Shown in pieces: positions 5,925 to 12,915 of a stretch of DNA of 23,888 bases. The notes under the pieces were generated by a model. It did not search any database. It was not told the origin of the DNA and saw nothing but the letters and a program-made list of their open reading frames with translations. The position numbers and the translations under genes were made by a program. How positions within the stretch are numbered: position 1 is the stretch's first letter; the number at the start of each line of letters is the position of its first letter. This stretch comes from a virus. The DNA lies in IMG/VR virus record IMGVR_UViG_3300043122_000217, positions 1-23,888 of that record, one strand, 5' to 3'.

Positions 5925-7055
5925 ATGCCAAAGAGGTTTGATGTGATAGGAATTAACAATCTTAATAAAAATTCATCTGGCTTTCTTACTTATGACCTTG
6001 TGGCTGCACAAACTGGAGTTTTCCCTTATTTAGACCCAGAGACAGGAGATATAGTCTATGAATTAAAGCATCCTGATGATCTGTTAACTGAAGAGGTTTT
6101 AGGTCAATTAAAAAACTTACCAGTTACTGACGATCACCCCTGGGAGCTGGTCAATCCGGACAACTCGAAAGAGCTGGTTAAAGGAATGACATCAGATACA
6201 GCTCGAATAGTTGGAGAAAAGTTAACCGGCAGAGCAACAGTATTTGATTCAGGTTTAATCGGTAAAGTTCTCAATGGCAACAAAAAGGAATGCAGCTTAG
6301 GTTTTGAGTGTGAAATTGTTGAAGAATCAGGAACGTATCAGGGCCAGAAATACGATCGCAGACAGACCAACTTTAATTTAAACCACCTGGCAATGGTTGA
6401 AAAAGGACGTTGCGGACCTGATTGCAGTGCCAGATTGGACTCAAAAGATTATGCCTATCAGGTCAGAAAAGACAGCGATATTTTGAATGATAAGTCAAAG
6501 AAGAAGCAAAACAAAAGGAGTGATCAGAAATTGAAAACTATTAAATTAGACGGTAAAGAGTTTGAAGTAGCTGAAGAAGTTGCAAGCAGAATTGATACTT
6601 TAAAATCTGAAAATGAAGAACTGACTAAAAATGTTGGCCAGTTAGAAGGTAAGTTAGATGGTAAAGATGATCAGGTTTCTAACCTGCAAAAGAAAGTTGA
6701 TGAATTGGAGGGCAATCAGTTATCTGATAAGAAAATTGATGAAGCCGTCAGTGAAAGACTTGAACTTCTGAAGAAAGCTGACAAGTTTTTGGATGAAGAT
6801 TATGAGGTTGAAGGCAAATCTGATAAAGAAATCAAAATCGACTGCATCAAAGCTGTTAATGAAAAGTTTGACGGCGAAGATAGACCAGACGAATACATTG
6901 AAGCTCGTTTTGATGTATTAAGTGAAATGCTGGATGAAGGTCAGGGCAGCTATGGAGATAAAAATCTTAAGTTTAAGAAAAAAGACTCCAGCTCCCGCAG
7001 TGACGCTATTGAGAAAAAGCGTCAAAAAAGATTAAACATGAGAGGTGATGAATAA
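5925..7055 (+). CDS. DUF2213 prohead protease-like protein with C-terminal scaffold
   Basis: The protein has 376 residues behind a strong AAAGGGGGTGATT site. Residues 1-170 match DUF2213, a prohead-protease-like family. His71 (in VTDDHPW) and Ser124 (in ECSLGFECE) are candidate catalytic residues, following the His/Ser arrangement of herpesvirus-like capsid proteases. The rest (about 203-376) is highly charged, with a coiled coil at about 225-275 and a basic tail, as expected of a scaffold that is digested after assembly. An internal ribosome site and TTG at codon 203 suggest that the scaffold part is also made alone. It overlaps the cement gene by one base (TAATG). The catalytic residues are inferred from pattern. 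Confidence 0.82.
   Translation: MPKRFDVIGINNLNKNSSGFLTYDLVAAQTGVFPYLDPETGDIVYELKHPDDLLTEEVLGQLKNLPVTDDHPWELVNPDNSKELVKGMTSDTARIVGEKLTGRATVFDSGLIGKVLNGNKKECSLGFECEIVEESGTYQGQKYDRRQTNFNLNHLAMVEKGRCGPDCSARLDSKDYAYQVRKDSDILNDKSKKKQNKRSDQKLKTIKLDGKEFEVAEEVASRIDTLKSENEELTKNVGQLEGKLDGKDDQVSNLQKKVDELEGNQLSDKKIDEAVSERLELLKKADKFLDEDYEVEGKSDKEIKIDCIKAVNEKFDGEDRPDEYIEARFDVLSEMLDEGQGSYGDKNLKFKKKDSSSRSDAIEKKRQKRLNMRGDE
6531..7055 (+). CDS. Nested in-frame capsid scaffold protein (predicted internal start)
   Basis: TTG 6531 is in frame with the protease gene and is preceded by AAGGAGTGATC at 6515-6525, the best-looking ribosome site inside any gene in this window. Translation from there gives 174 residues starting MKTIKLDGKEFEVAEEV, with a coiled coil in the first third and a Lys/Arg-rich C-terminus. 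It is just the scaffold portion without the protease. Phage lambda C/Nu3 is the known precedent for a protease gene with an in-frame scaffold nested at its 3' end. The site sits in the Lys/Gln-rich linker between domains, as expected for a real second start. Expression is inferred. Confidence 0.65.
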   Translation: MKTIKLDGKEFEVAEEVASRIDTLKSENEELTKNVGQLEGKLDGKDDQVSNLQKKVDELEGNQLSDKKIDEAVSERLELLKKADKFLDEDYEVEGKSDKEIKIDCIKAVNEKFDGEDRPDEYIEARFDVLSEMLDEGQGSYGDKNLKFKKKDSSSRSDAIEKKRQKRLNMRGDE

Positions 7056-7531
7056 TGGATGCTAAATTAAATGCAGGTCAATTAGCAACAGGAAGAAGCG
7101 GACACGCTGATTCAATGGCAGGCGAAGGTGATATTCCTTTCGGTACTGCTGTTAAATATGGTACTGATCCAGAAAAACAGGTTGCTGTTTGGGATGGAAG
7201 TGCTGCAGCTGATGTCTTAGCTGGAATTGCTCAATATTCTGTAGGTGGTGACTTAGATAACTCTAAATATGCAGATGGTGACAGTGTTACTGTTGCCAGA
7301 AAAGCAGTGATGTGGGTTAAGTTATCCGATTCTGCAGCTGATGTAACTAGAGGCGATAAAGTAGCCGTCAGAGATGATGGTTTATTTGATAAAGCACCAC
7401 TAACTGAAGCAACTAATGGTGTGTATGGTGTTGAAATTGAGGATGCAGAGTTCAAATCAGCCGGATCTGCCGGTGATGTTGTCAAGGTAGAGTTTAACTT
7501 ACCTTCTCAGACAACTACTAAACAACTTTAA
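7055..7531 (+). CDS. Head decoration (cement) protein
   Basis: This encodes 158 residues and starts at the ATG that overlaps the previous stop (TAATG). It is rich in Gly, Ala, Asp and Val with alternating beta pattern (for example GTAVKYG, VAVWDG, VLAGIAQYS, VAVRDDG), which resembles the structural cement proteins placed between protease/scaffold and major capsid genes. Its likely role is binding the capsid surface to stabilise the expanded shell. No Cys is present. The call rests on composition, beta pattern and position. Confidence 0.7.
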   Translation: MDAKLNAGQLATGRSGHADSMAGEGDIPFGTAVKYGTDPEKQVAVWDGSAAADVLAGIAQYSVGGDLDNSKYADGDSVTVARKAVMWVKLSDSAADVTRGDKVAVRDDGLFDKAPLTEATNGVYGVEIEDAEFKSAGSAGDVVKVEFNLPSQTTTKQL

Positions 7532-7548
7532 GGAGAGGTGATTAAATA

Positions 7549-8469
7549 ATGAAAGACTTAGGATCTGGCGTTACTAGACAGGACGCTTTACTAACTAATG
7601 ATGACTTAGATGCAATTGATAATACTGTATATGAAGCCAAAGAAAGAGAATTAACTGCCAGAACAATGGTGGGTTTGAAAACTGACATCCCGGAAGGTGC
7701 AGAAACCTATAGTTACGATAAGGTAACTAAAAAAGGTGCTGCTAAAATATTTGCTTATGGTGCAGATGATGTACCTTTAGTAGATGCAGATATTGAAAGA
7801 CACCACCAGGGTATTTATGGTATCGTAGTAGGATTTACTATTGACCTTCAGGAAAAGAGAGCTGCAAAGATGGCTAATAGACCAGTTGAAACTACTAAGG
7901 CTACTGCAGCTAGAAGAGCTATTTCTGAAAGAGAAAATGACTTTTTCTTCTCTGGCTCTACTGAGCATAATGCAGAAGGCCTGACTAACTTTACTGGTAT
8001 TCAGACTTACACTGTTGCTCAAAATAGTGGTGCAACATCTACAAACTGGAAAGATAAAACAGGCGAAGAAATAGTTGAAGATATCAGACAAGCCAAAAAG
8101 AAAGTTAATCTAAAGCCTGGAATGGCTGCTGATACTTTAGCAATTCCAGATGATCAGTACGAGGACTTAGACAGACCATTTAATTCTGACAATCCTCAGC
8201 TAACTATCCGCAGATATCTTGAAAATCAAGGCTGGTTTGACAGAATTATTTCTGTACCAGAGCTTGCAGGAAAAGGAGATAGTGGCACTGACTGCTTTAT
8301 GGTTTATGATAGTTCTCCAGATGTAGTTGAAATGGGGCTACCGTTAGACATCTATAGACATGCTCCATATAACAAGGAAAACCTTAGTTCGCAGGTTAAC
8401 CTTGAAGAAAGAACTGCTGGGGCTATTGTTAGATATCCACTCGGAATCTGCAGAGCTGACGGAATTTAA
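7549..8469 (+). CDS. Major capsid protein (DUF2184, HK97 fold)
   Basis: This is the shell protein. It has 306 residues, within the usual range, and a strong AAGGAGAGGTGATT ribosome site, as expected for the most abundant protein. The N-terminal arm is followed by ARTMVGLKTDIPEGAETYSY, a pattern shared with DUF2184 and encapsulin-like capsid proteins, then the ERENDFFFSG segment and LTNFTGIQTY. The C-terminus ends with TAGAIVRYPLGICRADGI, typical of the family. It follows the protease, scaffold and cement genes in the canonical order. Confidence 0.85.
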   Translation: MKDLGSGVTRQDALLTNDDLDAIDNTVYEAKERELTARTMVGLKTDIPEGAETYSYDKVTKKGAAKIFAYGADDVPLVDADIERHHQGIYGIVVGFTIDLQEKRAAKMANRPVETTKATAARRAISERENDFFFSGSTEHNAEGLTNFTGIQTYTVAQNSGATSTNWKDKTGEEIVEDIRQAKKKVNLKPGMAADTLAIPDDQYEDLDRPFNSDNPQLTIRRYLENQGWFDRIISVPELAGKGDSGTDCFMVYDSSPDVVEMGLPLDIYRHAPYNKENLSSQVNLEERTAGAIVRYPLGICRADGI

Positions 8470-8499
8470 GAATTAATAAAAAAATGAGGAGGTAATTGT

Positions 8500-8844
8500 A
8501 TGTTAACGATAATTAACCATTTCGCTCAAATTAAACATGTTGGAAATGTATCGTTGAATATTGGCCCGAATGAAGTTGAGGATGAAGACTGGGAAGCTGT
8601 AAAGACTCATCCAATAGTAAAAGGTTGGGTGAAAGAAGGTAAGGTAGAGGTTAAAGACGGCACAATTGAAGATTTGTCAGAAATTACTCCAGTTGATAAA
8701 GCTGTTGAGCTCGTTGAAACAACAATGGATAAAGAAAAGCTTTTAAAGTGGGCTGAGACTGATGATAGAAAGACCACTCAAAAAGCTATTGAAGATCAGA
8801 TTGCTTACTTAGAAGATGATGGTAAAGATAAAGGCGATGAGTAA
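8500..8844 (+). CDS. Hypothetical head-region protein
   Basis: This encodes 114 residues from ATG 8500 behind GAGGAGGT. The N-terminal half looks beta-rich (IKHVGNVSLNIG, WVKEGKVEVKDG). The C-terminal half is helical and acidic (DKEKLLKWAETDDRKT and onward), which could be a small helical domain of the HeH/LEM kind. It lies between the major capsid gene and the DUF4054-like gene, where many phages carry a small protein of this size. I do not know its function; a capsid-associated or head-completion role is inference from place. Confidence 0.65.
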   Translation: MLTIINHFAQIKHVGNVSLNIGPNEVEDEDWEAVKTHPIVKGWVKEGKVEVKDGTIEDLSEITPVDKAVELVETTMDKEKLLKWAETDDRKTTQKAIEDQIAYLEDDGKDKGDE

Positions 8845-8846
8845 TC

Positions 8847-9182
8847 ATGCCTCAAACTACTGTATCTAAGGTGAGGAGTATTGCTTCTCACCTTTCTAAG
8901 TTATCTGATCAATCTATTGAGCTTTACATTGAGGATGCAGTTATAGAGCTTGAAGACTGGGAATATGATGATAAATACCAGGAGAAAATGGAAAGGTATT
9001 TGGCTGCTCATTTTGCCACTTTGGATCATCCGAAAGCAATCAGCGAGGAAGTTAAAGGTCTGGGTTCTAAAGATTATGCTGATAAAACAGGAACAGAAGG
9101 GTTAGAAAGCACCGAGTACGGCAAAGAGCTTTTAAGAATTATGAAAAAGAGCCAGGGACCCACATTTATGGTGTTTTCATAA
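8847..9182 (+). CDS. DUF4054-like head-completion protein
   Basis: This encodes 111 residues, mostly helical: SDQSIELYIEDAVIELED, then a segment with MERYLAAHFATL, and a C-terminal part with GSKDYADKTGTEGLESTEYGKEL. The YLAAHFATL helix followed by a small-residue stretch and TEYG is the pattern of DUF4054, a small adaptor family placed right after the major capsid gene. It probably joins the portal ring as a head-tail connector. The start follows the previous stop by 2 bases with only a weak ribosome site, so translation is probably coupled. Confidence 0.72.
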   Translation: MPQTTVSKVRSIASHLSKLSDQSIELYIEDAVIELEDWEYDDKYQEKMERYLAAHFATLDHPKAISEEVKGLGSKDYADKTGTEGLESTEYGKELLRIMKKSQGPTFMVFS

Positions 9183-9796
9183 TGGCAAAACTTAAAATTA
9201 CTGATAATAATAATATGCCTAATTTAATTGAAGAAATTAATAAACTTAAGAACTCTAAAATTGAGGTTGGTGTATTCGGCGGCAAAAACTCTCAAATCCT
9301 AATGATTGCCAGGGTAAATGAGTTCGGTGTAACAATAACCCCTAAAAAAGCAAAAGCTCTTACAATACCCCTTAATGAAGAGGCGGCTGGTAAAAGTGCA
9401 AGAGACTTTGATAATTTGTTCCTTATGGATTCTGATGATGATGGTGATGGAATACTGGCCATGGAAGTAGGAGACAGAATCAGACCAATGTATGCACTCG
9501 TTAAGAAAGTTGAGATTCCAGAGAGGTCATACATTAGAGAAGGTTTCGACAAGAATGTTAGGAAAATACAAAAGCATACTGAACAAGCAATAAGGGCTGT
9601 AATAGCAGGTAGAATGAATGCTGATAAGGCCCTTAATTTGTTGGGTGCTGAGTTTGCTTCTTTCATTCGCAAATATATGGTCGAATTAAAGTCTCCCCCT
9701 AACTCAGCAGTAACCAAGAAGAACAAAAAGGGTGCAAATAACCCGTTAATTGACTCGGGTAGGCTAAGACAGTCAATAACTTATAGAGTGAGGTGA
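9182..9796 (+). CDS. Virion morphogenesis / neck protein
   Basis: This encodes 204 residues and starts at an ATG overlapping the previous stop (TAATG). The N-terminal part has IEVGVFGGKNSQILMIARVNEFG, shortened here to VGVFGG...NEFG, which is the signature of HK97-gp10-like and Mu gpG-like neck proteins. It is followed by RPMYALVKKVEIPERSYIRE, a conserved PERSYIR-type segment, and a C-terminal LIDSGRLRQSITYRVR, again typical of this superfamily. An unusual Asp-rich loop (SDDDGDG) interrupts the middle. It likely works at the head-tail junction or on tail completion. Confidence 0.75.
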   Translation: MAKLKITDNNNMPNLIEEINKLKNSKIEVGVFGGKNSQILMIARVNEFGVTITPKKAKALTIPLNEEAAGKSARDFDNLFLMDSDDDGDGILAMEVGDRIRPMYALVKKVEIPERSYIREGFDKNVRKIQKHTEQAIRAVIAGRMNADKALNLLGAEFASFIRKYMVELKSPPNSAVTKKNKKGANNPLIDSGRLRQSITYRVR

Positions 9797-9800
9797 TAAC

Positions 9801-10178
9801 GTGGATTTTTCAGGATTTATAAGAGATTATTTAACTCCTGTCACTTTGAAAAGAGGTGGCAAAAAATTTGTAAATGGTGAATATGTTGATGATGGTGCTT
9901 CTGATGAATATAGCATAGAAATAGCAATAATTCACTTAACAACAGAGGAGCTTAACGAATATGATGGTGGTTTTTACACTATCCAGGACTTAAAGTTATT
10001 TGTTCCGGAAGATAATACTGGTGTTAATACTGAAACTGATGAAGAAATTCCCTTAATTCCAAAAGAGGGAGACATTATTCGCTTTCAAAGCAATGATTTT
10101 GAAGTGCAGAATCCACAAAATAACACTCACTTATCTGATTTCCATAAGTTTTTAGCTAAAAAGGTTGTGGTTAAATGA
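9801..10178 (+). CDS. Head-tail joining protein
   Basis: This encodes 125 residues from a GTG start placed 3 bases after AGGTGAT. The protein looks beta-rich, with LTPVTLKRGGKKFVNGEYVDDG near the N-terminus and GDIIRFQSNDFEV in the second half, a layout that fits the small beta-barrel head-closure proteins. There is no catalytic motif. It overlaps the next gene by the ATGA quartet. The assignment depends on position between the neck protein and the tail-terminator-like gene. Confidence 0.6.
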   Translation: MDFSGFIRDYLTPVTLKRGGKKFVNGEYVDDGASDEYSIEIAIIHLTTEELNEYDGGFYTIQDLKLFVPEDNTGVNTETDEEIPLIPKEGDIIRFQSNDFEVQNPQNNTHLSDFHKFLAKKVVVK

Positions 10179-10732
10179 TTGATTTATACACTTTTAGGAC
10201 CAATCTGCAGCCAGAAATAAAGAGTTATTCAGGGATTCCGCAGCTTATTAGAGCTGATCAGGATGTTAAGTCCGAAGATTTAATTTATCCGAGAATAACT
10301 TATAAAATGTCTTCTCCTTACGATATAAACGGGAATGCTCAGTCAATGTTCATAAAAAAAGAAGTGGTTCAGAGTGATGATCCTAATTTTGATGAGGATA
10401 TCGAATACTCTTATTACTCAAATCCGAGAGTGACGATATCATTTAACGCTTTTGGCAAAGATGTGAGCCAATACATTTCAAAATTAATTGAGTGGTTTAG
10501 AATACCTAAACTGGGCCAGCGATTTCTTGATCAGTATGATGTGGTGATTATCAATGTAACAAATATGCAGGACAGGACCACTTATTTACAGACTGATTAT
10601 GAAGATAGAAAAGGTTTTGATGTAGTTCTGCAGTTTAATGATGAAGTTAAGATAATTGAAAAGACATTCGAAGAGGTTGAACTTGAAGTAGAATTTTCTG
10701 ATGATGAAGATATTTTAGACGTAAATTTATAA
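10175..10732 (+). CDS. Neck / tail terminator protein
   Basis: This encodes 185 residues starting at an ATGA overlap with the preceding gene. The central part, NPRVTISFNAFGKDVSQYIS, followed by a DRTTYLQTDYEDRKGFDVVL segment, fits the neck-terminator (LIC_12616-like) family. Those proteins cap the tail tube and join it to the head in contractile-tailed phages. The C-terminus is a long acidic beta/helix tail (EEVELEVEFSDDED). It directly precedes the sheath gene, which is the usual place for a tail terminator. Confidence 0.7.
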   Translation: MIDLYTFRTNLQPEIKSYSGIPQLIRADQDVKSEDLIYPRITYKMSSPYDINGNAQSMFIKKEVVQSDDPNFDEDIEYSYYSNPRVTISFNAFGKDVSQYISKLIEWFRIPKLGQRFLDQYDVVIINVTNMQDRTTYLQTDYEDRKGFDVVLQFNDEVKIIEKTFEEVELEVEFSDDEDILDVNL

Positions 10733-10750
10733 AGAGGGAGTGATCTTTAA

Positions 10751-11776
10751 ATGGGAGATCCTGTTGTTGTAAATGTATATGATGAAACAGGAGCTGTAGC
10801 TCAAAAAGGATTCGGTACTGGTTTGGTTTTTGACCCAACTGTTACCAATCCATTAGAAATAGTTTCAGACACTGGAGAGATCCAGAACTGGACCAGTACT
10901 GATTTAGCGTATAAAAAAGTTAATGCTATGTTAAGTCAGCAGCCAAAGGTTCAGGAAGTTATGATTTACGGTGTTGATGTTGCGACAGAAACAAGCACAA
11001 TCACTGATGAGCTAGATAAATTAATAACTCAAAATAATGATTGGTACGCTTTGGCTATCGCAAGTAACACTGAAGCCGATGTTCAAGAAGCTGCTAACTG
11101 GGTAGCTTCAAAAGAAAAAATAATGTTTGGTGATTTGGGTAAAGATGCAGCTGTAGCTGATATCGAAACCTTTATGCAGGGAATAGAAAACCAGAACTTT
11201 GCTCTATTCGCTCATGATGGTGGTGTAAATGATGAAGAGCAGTATCTTGATGCAGGTGCTTTAGGTAGAATCCTGCCAATGACTCCTGGTAGTTATACTC
11301 TTAAGTTTAAAACTATCAATAATACTGCTAAAGCTACTTATTTGCCAGCTGATACAGCAGCATTGCAAGCTGTTAATGCAAATATTTATAAAGAATGGGG
11401 CGGCTCTTTATATGTCGCAGAAGGTGTAATGAGTAATGGTGATTTTATTGATACAACTGTTGCAAAACACTGGTTTGCTGCAAGATATAGAGAAGAGATA
11501 TTCCGCGTATTAAAGACCAGCCAGAAAGTCGGCCAGGATAATGCAGGAATCGGTCTTTTTGTTGATGCAGCTAAGCAGGTTAATAAAGTGGCTGCTAGAA
11601 ATGGAGCTGTTGCTAAAGATGCTGACGGTAATTTCATGTCAACAGTAACTTATCCTACCAGAAAAGACTTGCTGAAAAATGATTTAGCAAACAGAGTTCT
11701 AAAGGGCGTTAAATCGACAGTAACCTATTCTGGAGCTTGGCACAATGTAGAATTAGATTTCTACCTAACACTGTAA
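10751..11776 (+). CDS. Tail sheath protein (DUF3383 type)
   Basis: The sheath contracts to drive the tube through the host envelope; its presence makes this a contractile-tailed (myovirus-type) phage. The 341 residues, behind a GAGGGAGTGATC site, show an N-terminal FGTGLVFDP segment, a central DALAIASNTEADVQEAANW-like part (YALAIASNTEADVQEA) and a C-terminal SGAWHNVELDFYLTL tail consistent with DUF3383 sheaths. No Cys is seen. It is followed by the tube gene 14 bp downstream, the expected order. Confidence 0.85.
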   Translation: MGDPVVVNVYDETGAVAQKGFGTGLVFDPTVTNPLEIVSDTGEIQNWTSTDLAYKKVNAMLSQQPKVQEVMIYGVDVATETSTITDELDKLITQNNDWYALAIASNTEADVQEAANWVASKEKIMFGDLGKDAAVADIETFMQGIENQNFALFAHDGGVNDEEQYLDAGALGRILPMTPGSYTLKFKTINNTAKATYLPADTAALQAVNANIYKEWGGSLYVAEGVMSNGDFIDTTVAKHWFAARYREEIFRVLKTSQKVGQDNAGIGLFVDAAKQVNKVAARNGAVAKDADGNFMSTVTYPTRKDLLKNDLANRVLKGVKSTVTYSGAWHNVELDFYLTL

Positions 11777-11790
11777 AGGAGGTATTATAA

Positions 11791-12201
11791 ATGGTCAATT
11801 ATGATCCAACCAAAGTAATAACAATTGTAGATAATTTTGTTTTGACTGGATTTGCTGAAGACTCAATGGTTGAGATATCAAGAATGTCTGAGAAAAGAAC
11901 TTCTCATGTTGGAGCTCAGGGAGAAGTTACATTTTCAAAGTCTGCTGATGATAGAGCGAAGGCTACAATTACATTAAAAGAGACCAGCCCGGCAAACGAA
12001 AAGCTGTATGGTTTATATAAGTCAGATGAAGAATTTGGCTTTTCTACAGTTGATCAGAACTTTGACGGTGATGTTTCTGGAACAGGTAGTAGATGTGTAG
12101 TTCAAAACTTACCTGATAATGTAAAGTCCAATGAGCCCGGAGATAGAGAATGGGTTCTGCTTGTAGCTGACTATGAGGAAGCATTCGAGGGGGTATTATA
12201 A
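11791..12201 (+). CDS. Tail tube protein (DUF3277 type)
   Basis: This encodes 136 residues behind AAGGAGGTATT. Features of DUF3277 tube proteins are visible: an N-terminal YDPTKVITIVDNFVLTGFAEDS segment (residues 4-25), a TSHVGAQGEVTFSKSADDRA centre and KATITLKETSPANEKL. The predicted all-beta fold forms stacked hexameric rings inside the sheath. The gene sits between sheath and tail-chaperone genes, the standard order in contractile tails. Confidence 0.85.
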   Translation: MVNYDPTKVITIVDNFVLTGFAEDSMVEISRMSEKRTSHVGAQGEVTFSKSADDRAKATITLKETSPANEKLYGLYKSDEEFGFSTVDQNFDGDVSGTGSRCVVQNLPDNVKSNEPGDREWVLLVADYEEAFEGVL

Positions 12202-12204
12202 ATA

Positions 12205-12696
12205 ATGGGTAAAGAAGGTAACAAAAAAACAATAGCTGTAGGGGATAATAAATATACACTGCAAAACCCTGGTGTCAGATGGTACATAAAACATCAGGAC
12301 AAATGTCGGGACCGCTATGGATCTACATCCAGAAAGAAATATATCGGCGGTCTTTTAGATAATGTAGTGATTAACCCGCTTAAGATAGATGACTTTGATG
12401 TTAAGGCTGAAAAAGAGAAAAAAGTAACTGTAAACGGTGATGAATATACAGTTAAGTACATCGGAAATAAAGAAATTTTAGAAATTGAAGATAATTCTAA
12501 AGATGAAGCCGGGCAGTTTTCTCAGGAAGTTTACATTGATAACTTAATGGCCGAAGCTTTAAAAGAAGATATCACCATGGATGACTTTGAAAAATTAAGT
12601 AATGTTCAGGACTTAATTGAAGAAATAGAAAACTATAACAGGTCTAAGGAACTGAAAGAGGTTGTAAAAAGTATAGAAACGTTTCTTGGAGCCTAA
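12205..12696 (+). CDS. Tail assembly chaperone, short form
   Basis: This encodes 163 residues with the start 3 bases after the tube stop, behind GAGGGGGTATT. It occupies the slot between tube and tape measure that normally holds the paired chaperones (G/GT type) that coat the tape measure during assembly. The sequence begins with a beta-rich part (TIAVGDNKYTLQNPGVRWYI) and ends with acidic helices. Its last codons read ACG TTT CTT GGA GCC TAA; the next gene is open in the +1 frame from 12677, so a +1 slip on TTT-C at 12682-12685 would make a longer fused form. The function is inferred from position and frame layout. Confidence 0.7.
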   Translation: MGKEGNKKTIAVGDNKYTLQNPGVRWYIKHQDKCRDRYGSTSRKKYIGGLLDNVVINPLKIDDFDVKAEKEKKVTVNGDEYTVKYIGNKEILEIEDNSKDEAGQFSQEVYIDNLMAEALKEDITMDDFEKLSNVQDLIEEIENYNRSKELKEVVKSIETFLGA

Positions 12697-12913
12697 GTAT
12701 AGCTCTATAAACAAAAAAGGTGAGTTAATAGTAAACCATGATCGGTACAAAAGGCAGATAAAAGGGCTTCTTAAAGATTACTGGGCTCTGGTTTTTAAGA
12801 TGCAGTCTGAGGAAGAAGTTGCAAAATGGGATTTAGATCATTTTTTAGAAGCCAGGGCTGCTTTAGAAGTTTTCAATGATGAAATGAAAAATAGTTCTGA
12901 AGGAGGGCGGTAG
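12686..12913 (+). CDS. Tail assembly chaperone, downstream frame (probable +1 frameshift product)
   Basis: This 75-codon frame lies in +1 relative to the short chaperone and overlaps its end. Its only canonical start, TTG 12686, has no ribosome site, and no other ATG, GTG or TTG appears until about 12800. The frame opens after a TAG at 12674-12676, so it can be entered from the upstream gene at 12677-12693. A +1 slip at TTT-C (UUU to UUC, both read by one tRNA-Phe) would join the two as a 'GT'-type fusion. The product is basic then acidic, with LLKDYWALVFKM and EVAKWDLDHFLEARAALEVF helices. It ends 2 bp before the tape measure gene. Confidence 0.6.
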   Translation: MEPKYSSINKKGELIVNHDRYKRQIKGLLKDYWALVFKMQSEEEVAKWDLDHFLEARAALEVFNDEMKNSSEGGR

Positions 12914-12915
12914 AT

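Noticed and set aside
7777-8091. 104-codon minus-strand frame opposite the major capsid gene
   Set aside because: It lies wholly within the capsid gene on the opposite strand and has the Ser/Phe/Cys-rich composition typical of antisense reads of AT-rich coding DNA.
9292-9726. 144-codon minus-strand frame opposite the neck protein gene
   Set aside because: It is the mirror of a well-supported + strand gene, has no ribosome site or operon context, and every real gene here is on the + strand.
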